DNA of 64,000 nt from Dipteronia dyeriana (Eukaryota; Streptophyta; Magnoliopsida; Sapindales; Sapindaceae). Of the stretch, positions 44,314 to 55,485 are shown one piece after another. Numbering within the stretch: position 1 is the stretch's first letter; each line of letters begins with the position of its first letter. The notes below the pieces were generated by a model. The model was not told the DNA's origin and made no database searches. It worked only from the letters and a program-made list of their open reading frames with translations. Made by a program: the position numbers and the translations under genes. The stretch is from positions 38,503,098-38,567,097 of the forward strand of contig CM065297.1 of assembly GCA_032871835.1 (NCBI GenBank), read 5' to 3'.

Positions 44314-44788
44314 GATCAAATCAGGTACCAAAAAAAAAAAAAAAAAAAAGTGCCAAAAGCTTGCTTGTGTCCACTTGATCAAGGTCGGTAAAAAAAAAAA
44401 CAATTTTTTTTATTTTTTTGAGTCGTGTAGTTGAACCTATATCAACTATTTCTATTCATTATCTTGATTTCGTGCATTGATATTCAAAAAAAAAAAAAAA
44501 TTAATAACTAAAGAATTTCGTCTTCATTATTCTTGTCCTTTTGCTCAGTTACTTCTATTTTTCTTGCACTTCTTGTGAGTGTCCGTATAAGTCAAAAAAA
44601 AAAGAAGAAGGAAGAACTGAAAGAGTTAACAAAGAGTGGAAAAAGTCAAGAGTGTGTGAGCTCATCAAAGGGTAAAAGCCAAAGAATTGAGTGAAAACAC
44701 GAGTGTGAGTGCCACCATCTTTGAGAGTAAACACGTGAGGGAGTGTTTGTGAGGCTTACTAATTTCTTTTGCTTTGTAGGTTTCAAAT
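44166..44788 (+). other. PBS and leader of the full-size gypsy element
   Basis: GTTGGTATCAAAGCTTAGGC follows the LTR (initiator tRNA-Met type, one change). At 44245-44350 three long A runs alternate with GTTTGATCAAA.C.(A/G)GTACC. TTTGTAG at 44774-44780, shortly before the ATG, is acceptor-like. Confidence 0.75.
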
Positions 44789-46634
44789 ATGTCACGCGAT
44801 AAAAGTAGAGACTTATCTGATGATGCACCAGAAACGATAGATCTTAATTTTTTGTATAAAGCCATACAAAAAAACATGGAGCGGATGGAGATTAAGATTG
44901 GTGAGGTGCGGGATAGATAAGGTGGAGTCTAGTTCACAAAGGGTGCAACAAATTAGGGTTCCTAATGTGGAACGAAGAGAAAGAAACCCACCTAGAGACG
45001 ATTATGATGATGATTATGGGAATGACCTAGAGGAGGGTGATCGCATGTCCAATGTGGGTACAGGTAGATTGAGGCGTGAAATGGGAGGTAGAGGAGTTAG
45101 GTATGGGAATAGAGGAGATAGGTATGGGTATAGAGGAGATAGGTATGGAGAGAGGGCTGATAATAATTTGGGTAGTATAAAGGTGAAAATCCCAACGTTC
45201 CAAGGTAAAACTGATCCCGAAGCTTATTTAGAGTGGGAGAAAAGAATAGAATTGGTATTTGACTGCCATGACTATTCTGAATTAAAGAAGGTAAAGTTGG
45301 TTGCCATAGAATTTACTGATTATGCTATCGTTTGGTGGGATCAATTGATTGTGAGTAGAAGACGACATGGAGAAAGACCTATTGAGACTTGGGAGGAGAT
45401 GAAAGCTGTCATGAGGAAGCGTTTCATTCCGAGTCACTATTATAGGGGTTTGTTTCAAAAATTACAAACCCTTACTCAAGGGTCTAAGTGTGTTGAAGAT
45501 TACTACAAGGAGATGGAGATAGCCATGATTCGGGCTGATGTAGAGGAAGACCGAGAGGCTACTATGGCTAGGTTTTTAAATGGACTAAACCGAGACATAG
45601 CAAATGTGGTGGAGTTGCAACATTATGTTGAATTGAGTGACATGGTACACATGGCAATTAAGGTGGAACAACAGTTGAAGAGAAAGAGTTCAACACGGGT
45701 TGGGCAAAATTCGGGTTCTTCATCATCATGGAAATCGAATTGGAGCAAGAGGGATGACCAACCTAGTTTCAAGGCCAAGGCCGAACCTTCCAGAGATCAT
45801 AAAGTCGGAGGCACATTAAAACAAGGTACATCAGATTCTCAACCTTCTAGAAATCGTGACATTAAGTGCTTTAAGTGTCTGGGAGCAGGTCATATTGCAT
45901 CTCAATGCCCAAACAAGAGAGTAATGGTTTTGAAGGATGATGGTGAGATCGAATCTGAAGGTGAATATGATGATGAGTCCATGCCACCTTTGGAGGATGC
46001 AAGTGATATTGAATATCCGGTGGATGGAGAGCTTTTGGTGGCGAGAAGAGCTCTTAGTGCTCAAGCCAAGGAAGATGATGAGGTACAACGTGACAACATT
46101 TTTCATACCCGCTGCCATGTTAATGATAAGGTATGTAGCATGATCATTGATGGGGGGAGTTGTACTAATGTGGCTAGCACTAATTTTGTGGAGAAATTGA
46201 ATTTAACCACTTTGAGGCATCCAAAACCATATAAGCTACAGTGGTTAAATGATAGTGGGGAAATCAAGGTGACTAAACAAGTGTTGGTGACGTTTTCAAT
46301 TGGAAAGTACAAAGATGAAGTCCTTTGTGATGTGGTACCAATGAATGCGGGCCATATCCTTTTGGGGAGACCATGGCAGTTCGATAGGCATGTGACCCAT
46401 GATAGGTATACCAATAGATACTCCTTTGTACTCAATAAAAAATCAATCACTCTTGTACCTTTAACCCCAAAACAAGTGTATGAAGATCAAGTAAGGTTAA
46501 GAAAAGAGAGAGATGTAAAAAAAGAGAGAGATGTAAAAAAAGAGAGTGAGAGTGAGAGTTCAAAAGAAAGAGAGAGAAAAGAAAAAGATTCTGAAATAAC
46601 AAAAAAAGAAAAAAAAAGAAAAAGTGGTTGTTGA
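44789..46634 (+). pseudogene. Gag-protease part of the full-size gypsy element
   Basis: The ancestral ATG is at 44789 (MSRDKSRDLSDDAPETIDL). A 4-bp deletion near 44905, compared with copies A and B, shifts the frame. The main open frame is 44898-46634 (578 codons). Gag core: VKIPTFQGKTDPEAYLEWEK, FTDYAIVWWDQL, PIETWEEMKAVMRKRFIPSHY, then the zinc knuckle CFKCLGAGHIASQCPNKR (about 45868-45920, intact CX2CX4HX4C). Protease-like region: CSMIIDGGSCTNVASTNF, HILLGRPWQFDRHV. The Lys/Glu-rich linker ends in a premature stop at 46632-46634. Residues between GERADNN and DGELLVARR are exactly those missing from copies A and B. Confidence 0.9.
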
Positions 46635-48902
46635 GAAAAAGAGAGAGAGAAAACAAGTAAGCTTTTATGCAAGGGAGAGTGAGGTCAAAAAGGCTCTATT
46701 TTCAAATCAGCCAATGATTGTACTTTTGTACAAAGAGGCTTGCTTTAGTACTAATGAACTTAACCCTTCTTTGCCTACTGTTGTTGTTTCTCTATTGCAG
46801 GACTTTGATGAAGTGTTTCCCGAAGAGATGCCTATTGGTTTACCACCAATAAGGGGATTGAGCACCAAATTGACTTTGTACCCGGAGCACCCATCCCAAA
46901 TAGACCAGCATATAGAAGTAATCCTGAGGAGACAAAGGAACTTCAAAGGCAGGTTAGTGAGCTCATGGAAAAAAGGTATGTACGTGAGAGCATGAGTCCT
47001 TGTGCGGTTCCCGTATTGCTTGTGCCAAAGAAGGATGGATCATGGAGGATGTGCATTGATTGTCGTGCCATCAACAATATCACTGTAAAGTATCGACATC
47101 CTATTCCTAGATTAGATGATATGCTTGATGAATTACATGGTTCTATTGTTTTTACTAAAATTGATCTTAAAAGTGGATATCATCAAATTAGGATGAAGGA
47201 AGGTGATGAGTGGAAAACTGCTTTCAAAACAAAATATGGATTATATGAGTGGTTAGTTATGCCTTTTGGATTAACTAATGCACCAAGTACTTTCATGAGA
47301 TTAATGAACCATATTTTGCGTGCTTTTATTGGAAAGTTTGTGGTTGTTTATTTTGATGACATTCTGATTTATAGCAAAAACTTGGATGAGCATGTTGAAC
47401 ATTTAAAACTTGTTTTAGGAGTTTTAAGAACAGAAAAGTTGTTTGCTAATCTCAAAAAGTGCACCTTTTGCACTGATAAACTTGTATTTCTGGGTTTTGT
47501 TGTTAGTGCTAAGGGAATTGGGGTTGATGAAGAAAAGGTTAAGGCAATTAGGGAGTGGCCGAAACCTACCAATGTGGGACAAGTGAGAAGTTTTCATGGG
47601 TTGGCTAGTTTTTATAGGAGGTTTGTGAAAGATTTTAGTAGTGTAGCTGCACCTTTAACCGAAGTTATCAAAAAGAATGTGGGTTTTAAGTGGGGTAATG
47701 AACAAGAAAAGGCATTTAACTTGATTAAGGAAAAATTAACTAATGCACCTTTGCTTGCTTTGCCTGACTTTGCTAAAACTTTTGAGATTGAGTGTGATGC
47801 TTCAGGAATAGGTATTGGAGCTGTTCTAATGCAAGAAGGTCGTCCCATTGCATATTTTAGTGAGAAGATAAGTGGAGCAGCCTTGAATTATCCTACCTAT
47901 GACAAGGAGATGTATGCTTTGATTAGAGCATTGGAAACTTGGCAACACTACCTTTGGCCAAAAGAATTTGTGATTCACACGGATCATGAGTCCTTAAAGC
48001 ATATAAAGGGGCAACACAAGCTAAATAAGCGGCATGCCAAGTGGGTGGAGTTCATTGAAACGTTTCCATATGTGATCAGGTACAAAAAGGGTAAGGAAAA
48101 CGTGGTCGCTGATGCTCTGTCAAGAAGGTACGTTCTACTTTCTACTTTGGATGCTAAATTGTTTGGTTTTGAATACATTAAACAGTTGTATGTGGAAGAT
48201 TCTGATTTTGGTAATGTGTTCAATGCTTGTGAAAAGACTGCATTTGGTAAATTTTATAGGCATGATGGATTTTTGTTTAGAGAAACTAAATTATGTGTGC
48301 CTAAGAGTTCTTTGCGTGAATTGCTTGTTAGAGAAGCTCATGGGGGAGGTTTGATGGGGCATTTTGGTGTAGCTAAGACACTAGATACTTTGCATGAACA
48401 TTTTTTTTGGCCTCATATGAAACGTGATGTAGAAAGAATCTGTGAGAAATGCATTACTTGTAGACAAGCCAAGTCTAGGATTAAGCCTCATGGATTGTAT
48501 ACTCCTTTGCCTATACCTAGTGGACCTTGGATTGATATTTCTATGGATTTTGTGTTAGGTTTGCCTATGTCAAAAAGGGGTAGGGACTCTATTTATGTGG
48601 TTGTTGATAGGTTTTCCAAAATGGCACATTTCATTCCTTGTCATAAAACCGATGATGCATCACATATTGCTGATTTGTTTTTCAAAGAAATTGTAAGATT
48701 GCATGGCATGCCTAAGACCATTGTTTCGGATAGAGATGCTAAGTTCTTAAGCTACTTTTGGAAGACTTTGTGGGGTAAGTTAGGCACTAAACTTTTATTT
48801 TCTACCACTTGTCATCCACAAACTGATGGTCAAACTGAAGTAGTTAATAGGACTTTATCTACCTTGTTGCGTGCATTCTGCAACTCATTTTTCGCCTTTT
48901 GA
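46624..48902 (+). pseudogene. RT, RNase H and integrase of the full-size gypsy element
   Basis: A short piece 46624-46995 leads in, with a 1-base shift near 46855, then 645 open codons from 46965. [48 protein letters not shown] (47349-47375, intact). RNase [53 protein letters not shown]. Integrase: HHCC finger ([26 protein letters not shown]), core Asp in SMDFVLGLP, Asp in [13 protein letters not shown] and Glu in [13 protein letters not shown]. The frame ends at 48902 after LLRAF, where a deletion of probably several dozen bases removes the rest of the core. All catalytic residues before it are kept. Confidence 0.92.
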
Positions 48903-49542
48903 AATTGTGTATGGTTTTAACCCATTGACTCCTTTGGATTTAATTCCTTTACCTGTGAATGAGCATGTTAACTTGGATGGAAAGAAAAAGGCAGATTTTG
49001 TTAAGCAAATCCATGAAAAGACTCGGGAAAACATAGAGAGACGAACTAAACAATATGCCAATCAAGCAAATAAAGGGCGTAAGAAGGTTGTGTTTGAGCC
49101 CGGTGATTGGGTGTGGTTGCATATGAGGAAGGAACGATTCCCAGCCCAGCGGAGTTCTAAACTACTTCTAAGGGGAGATGGCCCATTTCAAGTGATTGAA
49201 AGAATCAATGATAACGCATACAAGTTGGATCTTCCAGGTGAGTACAATGTTAGTGCAAGCTTCAATGTTTCTGATTTGTCTCCTTTTGATGTAGGCGACG
49301 ATTTGAGGACAAATCCTTTTCAAGAGGGAGGGAATGATGAGAACAAGGCAGCTGCATCAAATGATCCATTGCATGTTCCGGTTGGGCCAATAACAAGGGC
49401 AAGAGCTAAGAGATTCAAAGAAGCACTAAATGGCCTAATTCAAGACACTTGGGCTGATTTTGAATTGTTGAAGTCCAAGATAAGCCCACATGAAGACCAA
49501 GGCATAATTAATGTCATCAAGGCAATTGATTGGGCCGAATAA
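48871..49542 (+). pseudogene. Integrase C-terminus, reading into the 3' LTR
   Basis: A 223-codon frame continuing pol after the deletion: [53 protein letters not shown], the GPF-type motif GDGPFQVIERINDNAYKLD, YNVSASFNVSDLSPFDVGDD and NPFQEGGNDEN. The LTR starts inside this frame (49335), and the last about 69 codons (PVGPITRARAKRFKEALNGL ... DWAE) are encoded by LTR sequence with a stop at 49540-49542. Overlap of pol with the 3' LTR is reported for some CRM-type chromoviruses. That assignment is an inference here. Confidence 0.85.
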
Positions 49543-50081
49543 GGAAGACTTGGGTGTGTGGCACAAGCTAGGAGAAGAGTCAACTTTGGCTGATTTATTC
49601 CCTTTTAATTTCCAAAGAATAATAGTTGATTTGTTTCCCAAATTAAGGGGCTGATTTGTTTCCAGATTTAGCTTTCCAATTAGGGAGCAAGTCAATAGTT
49701 TCTCAAATTAGTTTTCTTCTGATTATAAGGCCTTAATGGCCGAATTATCTTGTTTCCTTTTAGGATGGCTTATTGCCTTTCTTTTCGTTTAGGGTTTTAG
49801 TATATAAAGGAACGAATTGGATGTAATTGGACAGACTTGAATTGAATAAAAATTGTGAGAGTTCATCTCTTTTTGGTTCTGAAAACTTGACTTATCACTC
49901 ACATCTTCTTCTTGTTCTTGAGTGTGGCGTCTTCAACTTCTTGATACCGTTGGTTCTTACCTCTTTATAGGTAACGGGTCGCGGTCCGATAACGTTCTTG
50001 TTTATAAACTTGGTTAGAAAACGATCCTTCGTTACCATATATTGGTTCCGGGTCTCACTGCTCTTGGTGAGGTTCATATCA
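49335..50081 (+). repeat. 3' LTR of the full-size gypsy element
   Basis: 747 bp, preceded by the PPT (AAGAGGGAGGGAA) and followed by T-rich TSD sequence. Differs from the 5' LTR at about six positions (for example AAATGATCC versus AATTGATCC near the start). Confidence 0.94.
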
Positions 50082-50086
50082 TTTTT

Positions 50087-50423
50087 TATATTTAAAATTC
50101 TTCTGAAATATATTTAATTATCGAAGACTTGGAGGTTTGAAGAATTGGAAGCAACTGGAACAAGTTTAGGACCCTGCGAGCCATAACAACAAACGTGTGT
50201 GTGAAGAGCACGCGGCCACGATTGTTGTGGCATGGGCTGAGCACGGCAACCCTATGGAAACCATGGGCTGCATATGGCAGCCCCTTATGGGTTTGTGGCT
50301 GCACATGCCCATGGGAGGGAGCCAAGGGTGCGCATGCCCATAGGAGGCAGCTGAGGGAGTCCAAATGACGAAGGTCACATGAAGACTTGTTCGCCAAGAA
50401 ATGAATTTTTTTGTATTCCAAGA
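50087..50423 (+). other. Cop3 leader, second half
   Basis: Matches copia1 560-885, including the GC-rich CATGGGCTG..TGGCAGCCCC and CACATGCCCATGGG repeats. It ends TATTCCAAGA at 50423, where a Tat-like LTR begins. Copia1 continues TATTCCAAGATATATG, so the break is clean. Confidence 0.75.
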
Positions 50424-51299
50424 TGTCGTATGTAAATTTTACCAAGCATACACGTCTTTGACAAGAAGGAGAAAATAGCCAGGTGGATGCCCAAATGGGC
50501 ACTCAGGAAATATCCTACGAGGCATCATTAAAGAGAAGAAAAGCCCTAGTAAGCATATATAGAATGAAACATACTCAGGATCAGTTAACAACACTCAGGA
50601 CTGGTTAAACAACGCTACCACTCGAGCTCAAAGGGCGCTATTCGGGACCATCAGGTATTACTCTTACTCGGGAATAAATACAACTCGAGTAAGAGCTTGG
50701 TGCTTATTTCACACGGATTAAGTCATTAAATACGCAAAGATATCCATCAGGAAGGAATCCTAAATAAAATGGAACATTAAGTTAAAAGAGTCTCCAATCA
50801 GGAAATAACTTGATTTATTTACGAAGACTACATTCTCATAAGGAAACAAGTCCAAATTGAACTACACTACTAGAATCTCACTCGATTTCCATAAGAGACT
50901 CCGAAACAGGAAAGAAGACAAATCAACTTCAAGCAAGTAACAGAATCACAATTAAATACAAAGATCGTGTATTACTTGTACAAAGCATATTAGGGTTCTA
51001 TAAGCATATAAATAGACCCATAATCTGTCTAAAAAAGATATAGGCAATATAGCATACAGCAATCATAGAAAATACAGAGAGAAAAAAGGGAGATCGAGAA
51101 CTTGTAAACATCATATTCTTATAGTGGATTTTGGCTTGGTTGATCCTTCAACCACCCGTGGACGTTTCTCAGGTCATCGGAGTTTTACCACGTAAAACTT
51201 GTCTTCGTTACTCTCTCTGAATCTCTCTCTCTTTGAGTCAATAGCCGAAATCCAATCCTTGTTGACTTTTCTGACATAATCTAGAAATCGACGTCAACA
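50424..51299 (+). repeat. 5' LTR of the Tat-like element
   Basis: 876 bp. Contains one TTACTTGTA unit near 50968, where the 3' LTR has six. Ends GACGTCAACA followed by the PBS. Confidence 0.9.
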
Positions 51300-53097
51300 A
51301 CTAGCGCTAGAAGGAGGGGTCGAACCTCTGAACTTGTTAAAACCGATGGCAGGAAGTAGAAATAGTTCAGGGAATGGCCAAAAATCACCAGGCGATTTCC
51401 ATGTTGGCAATACGTCACAAGATCCTGCATCAAACATAGAAAACCAACCACGCACCTGGCGGGGATCCAGCAAGTTCCTCCAACCAGGAAAGATCTTACG
51501 CTGCGTTTCCAAGATGCCTTGCAGCAATTGGTGACGGACGCATGAAGGGAAGGGATTGATCTACTGGCTACAGGAGCACATGCTTCCAATCCTTCACCCG
51601 TAAGGCTCCGTTCGATGGTGGTTGGGCTAAGAATAACTATGCCTGAAACCAGAAGGAACTCTTTCCCAATCAACCCGGCTGGACAGAAAACACTTGAAGA
51701 GGAACATCACCAGAGGTTGGACCACAATCAAATAATACGTGCCAGACATCGTAAATACGATCGGCGCAGAGGTCGGTTGGTCATCATCAGAAGACAGTGA
51801 TCAACACTATCACAAACGTCATCATGGAGTCACATGAGAGGACCGGTATCAGAGTGAAGAATCTGAGGAAAGAATGACGATAACCCAACTGTTTAACCGT
51901 CGGGGAAGTCCGATGGGCTACAGAGATGTCACGATCCAGAGCCTAACTCGAGAAGTTGAGAATAACAAGCGACAGATGGAGGCACTGGTCAGACGTTATG
52001 GCTGTAACGATCTATCTGACGATGACTTTGACATTCCATTCACTAAGGAGATTTTACGGACCCATTTCCTAGAAAGATTCAGGATACCGCATTTGGAGCA
52101 ATTCAAAAAAGATACAGATCCAAAAGAGCACATTAGATGATATAAAAGTGCCATGGCTCAATATGCCCGCATTGACCCCTATTGTGTCTCAACTTTCTGA
52201 AAACACTAGGGGACACAGGGTCAAGATGGTTCGGAAAACTACCCCCGGTGAGCATCGAAAATTTCAACGAGCTGAGCAGGAGCTTCTCAAGACAATTCCT
52301 GAGCAATGTTCACAAGAAGAAGTCGGTGGCCTACCTCTCTCAAATAAAGCAAGGGATTGACTAGTCATTAAAAAAGTACTTGGGCCGGTTCGGCCAACCA
52401 GTATCAGAAATTGGCAGTGCTAAAGATGAAGCAATTATTGCTGCCTTCACCAATAACTTACAGAATGGAGGACTATCCTTTGATTTGAGAAGAGCACGGC
52501 TGACTAGGTATGCCGACATGATGGATATGGTAGGAGGATACGCTCTGGCCGAGGAAGAAGAGTTAGCTACAGGAGGAAGCTATATGTATGGACGAAAGCC
52601 CGAACAGAAGAATACCTGATCCAATGGGCAGAATCAAAATGAAAAACGGAAAGGGAACGGCAAGGATAAAAACAAGGATGGGGGTAACGGGGCTCAACGC
52701 CGAACGGTCCACATAGAAATACCGAGGCAGATATACCAATTACACCCCTCTTCGAAAAAAACAAGAAGAAATTTTAGCCATCTTGGAAGAGAAGAATATG
52801 GTGCAAGAGTCAATGCGACAATCACAGTTCGCCCGGAGAGATACAACCAAGTATTGCAGGTTTCACAAAGAAACCGGGCATGAGACTTCAAAGTGTTTTC
52901 AGCTCAGAAATTACATAAAGACTCTTATTCGGGAAGGGCACCTGAGGGATGTAATCTTGAAAAAAGATGAGAGATCAGAAACTAAGAAAGAAATCAAGGT
53001 TGATCACAACCCTAGTCAAAATCAAGGAACCAGCCTTGAAGCCAATCAAATAATACATACAGTTTTCGGAGGACCCTCTACTAGGAGAAGCAACTGA
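51300..53097 (+). pseudogene. Tat-like gag remnant
   Basis: Broken frame on plus. 51874-52140: MTITQLFNRRGSPMGYRDVT, then DDDFDIPFTKEILRTHFLER, the start of the Gag core. A stop in HIR*YKSAM follows, and frames then switch through NLQNGGLSFDLRRARL and DMMDMVGGYALAEEE. 52783-53097: DTTKYCRFHKETGHETSKCF, then LRNYIKTLIREGHL, a CX2HX3GHX4C-type variant zinc knuckle common in Tat Gag. Upstream frames (51334-51800) are not recognised. At least five stops or shifts, not functional. Confidence 0.75.
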
Positions 53098-53099
53098 GA

Positions 53100-53760
53100 A
53101 TGAACTCAGGAAATCAAAGAAGCAATAGAAGCAAGAAATAACTTCGACGTTAACTCGGTTGAGCCAGACCTGAAAAAGGTAAAGGATGGATGGGACCCAA
53201 TAGTCTTTACAGAGGCAGATTCCCATGGCGTCGATGTTCGACCTAATGACGCTTTGATGATAAGTGCCCGGATTGGCCATAGGGAAGTCCGGAGAATTTT
53301 AATAGATAATGGGAGTTCAGTAGACATCCTAAGCGTGGCCGTATACGACCAGCTAAGACTAGACCGAAAAGATTTACAGCCTTTCCATACTCCATTAAGA
53401 TGGTTTGGGGGATAGAGGTCAGGTCACTCGGGACGGTAAAACTACCCGTGAAGATCGAAACGGCACCATGCCAGAGGACTGTCCTGCTCGACTTCGTGGT
53501 ATTTGACATGGATAATTGGCCGTATAATGCATTATTGGGCAGGCCATTCCTGAATAAACACAAGGGTCGTGACGGCCACTTATGCATTAATGATCAAGTT
53601 CCCAACAGAACAAAGGGGTTGGGATAGTCAAGAGATCCCAAGAGATGGCCCGAAGAGCAAACCTGTCAGTATACAGAGACAAGCATGATGCTGAACAAGT
53701 ATGCACCATAATGCAACCAAATCAGTGTGAAGAATCCTTATCATTCGAACTGGATCCAAG
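53100..53760 (+). pseudogene. Tat-like aspartic protease remnant
   Basis: Plus-strand text near 53225-53400: NDALMISARIGHREVRRILI, then DNGSSVDILSVAVYDQLRLD, with the retropepsin D-(T/S/N)-G motif as DNGSS. After a stop at 53413 a frame change leads to RSLGTVKLPVKIETAPCQRT and NALLGRPFLNK (the second conserved G-R-P hairpin). This order is that of Tat-lineage protease. No RT follows. Confidence 0.8.
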
Positions 53761-54563
53761 GGAGGGCTAGAATGAATACAAAACAGAATTGGAACTAGAT
53801 GTTTACCTTACTTCTGCTCTGATGTTTACCCATCCTTCGAAAAGATACCCTGTGATCAGAAATATCAGAATCGGAACTAGATGGAGAACTCGATACAGGG
53901 CTGAAAGTGACGTCATGGTGAAGCCCAGAAACATCAACCTCTAAGAATGGAAGTTCATCTATTGGGATATCCCCCAGTAATCGTTTAATGCAAGAAACTA
54001 ACTAGAAATCCCCACGTTCTAATGCATCAAAAGCGATTTTAAAGAGACGATGGTGGGATGATGGCCCTATTAAAACTAACCTTGAATTGAGATTGATGCA
54101 AGATCTTCAAACGGAGAATCGCGAACTTCTGGATAAAGAAATCTGAGTTTAAAGAAATTTCTGCTGAAAATTGTTGAGAATAAACCAACGATGTCTCTCA
54201 GCAAAGAATTTAAAGAAGAGACGGCACGAAACCCTAGGATTTCAAGGCGGGAAAAAACTTATGACTAAACTCGATGACGTAGGCGGCGTTTGGGGAAACG
54301 CAAAAATCATTTCTCATAAATGATATTGATAAACGAAGAGACGAGGGACGCGTGTCAAAACAGGAAGTAGCCCTCGACCGTCAGAACTTCAAAACGTCGC
54401 CATCATTTAAGATCTCGCGTGACGAAGCGAATCAAAATTACAGGGCCACCATTAAGACACACCATTATGACAAGACGGCTATTCTGACGAGTGAAAATTA
54501 AAACGATTAAAATACTCTTGCCCGAAATGAAATTTACTCGGCAAAAATATTTTAAGGGGGTAT
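53761..54563 (+). other. 3' region of the Tat-like element, non-coding
   Basis: No frame longer than about 60 codons and no recognised motif. It carries the short PPT at its end. Presumably residual pol/3' UTR after loss of RT and integrase. Confidence 0.5.
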
Positions 54564-55485
54564 TGTCGTATGTGAATTTTACCAAGCATACACGTCATTG
54601 ACAGGAAGGAGAAAATAGCTAGGTGGACGCTCAAATGGGCACTCAGGAAATATCCTATGAGGCATCATTAAAGAGAAGAAAGCCCGAGCAAGCATATATT
54701 GAATGAAACCTACTCGGGATCAGTTAACAACACTCGGGACTGGTTAAACAACGCTTCCACTCGGGCTCAAAAGGCGCTATTCGGGACCATCAGGTATTAC
54801 TCTTACTCGGGAATAAATACAACTCGAGTAAGAGCTTGGTGCTTATTTCACACGGATTAAGTCATTAAATACGCAAAGATATCCATCAGGAAGGAATCCC
54901 AAATAAAATGGAACATTAAGTTAGAAGAGTCCCCAATCAGGAAATAACTTGATTACTTTACGAATACTACATTCTTATAAGGAAACAAGTCCAAATTGAA
55001 CAACATTACTAGAATCCTACTCGATTTCCATAAGAGACTACGAAACAGGAAAGAAGACAAATCAACCTCAAACAAGTAACCGAATCACAATTAAATACAA
55101 AGATCTTGTATTACTTGTATTACTTGTATTACTTGTATTACTTGTATTACTTGTATTACTTGTACAAAGCAGATTAGGGTTCTATAAACATATAAATAAA
55201 CCCAAAATCTGGCTCCAAAAGAGATAGGCAATATGGCATACAACAATCATAGCAAATACAGAGAGAAAAAAGAGAGATCGAGAGCTTGTAAACATCATAA
55301 TTTCATAGTGGATTTTGGCTTGGTTGATCCTTCAAACACCCGTGGACATTTCTCCGGTCATCGGAGTTTTACCACGTAAAACTTGTCTTCGTTACTCTCT
55401 GAATCTCTCTCTCTCTCTTTGAATCAATAACCGAAATCCAATCCTTGTTGGCTTTTCTAACATAATCTAGAAATCGACGTCAATA
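54564..55485 (+). repeat. 3' LTR of the Tat-like element with 9-bp expansion
   Basis: 922 bp. At 55111-55164 six tandem TTACTTGTA units stand where the 5' LTR has one, which explains nearly all of the 46-bp length difference. Its last bases read GACGTCAATA instead of GACGTCAACA. Confidence 0.9.

Larger units (their letters stand above)
43419..50081 (+). mobile_element. Full-size Ty3/gypsy element (chromovirus-type pol), recently inserted but broken
   Basis: LTRs 43419-44165 and 49335-50081, both exactly 747 bp with about six differences. TSD TTTTT at 43414-43418 and 50082-50086 (low complexity, but the empty site is confirmed by the copia1 leader). PBS at 44166 and PPT AAGAGGGAGGGAA at 49322-49334. 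Gag, protease, RT, RNase H and integrase are in one polyprotein order. Coding lesions: a 4-bp deletion near 44905, a frameshift at about 46620-46634, one near 46855 and a deletion near 48885. The RT and GPF.VIERINDNAYKLDLP region resemble the CRM/Reina side of chromoviruses. No chromodomain was recognised with certainty. Confidence 0.92.
50424..55485 (+). mobile_element. Tat-like Ty3/gypsy element lacking RT and integrase
   Basis: LTRs 50424-51299 and 54564-55485 (TGTCGTATGT.AATTTTACC ... GACGTCAACA). The PBS region ACTAGCGCTAGAAGGAGGGG resembles the TGGCGCTAGAAGGAGGG seen in Tat-type elements. PPT TTTTAAGGGGGTAT at 54550-54563. Gag and protease remnants are present. After about 53760 there is no RT, RNase H or integrase. 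The flanks do not match: CAAGA on the left (Cop3 leader, plus), ATCAATTTG on the right (inverted copia1-family LTR), so no TSD is visible and the site was rearranged. Confidence 0.83.

Noticed and set aside
46487..46672. Leu/Ser/Phe-rich minus-strand frames that look like membrane proteins
   Set aside because: Antisense of the Lys/Glu-rich Gag linker. The same shadows appear at 4326-4883 and 10545-10757.
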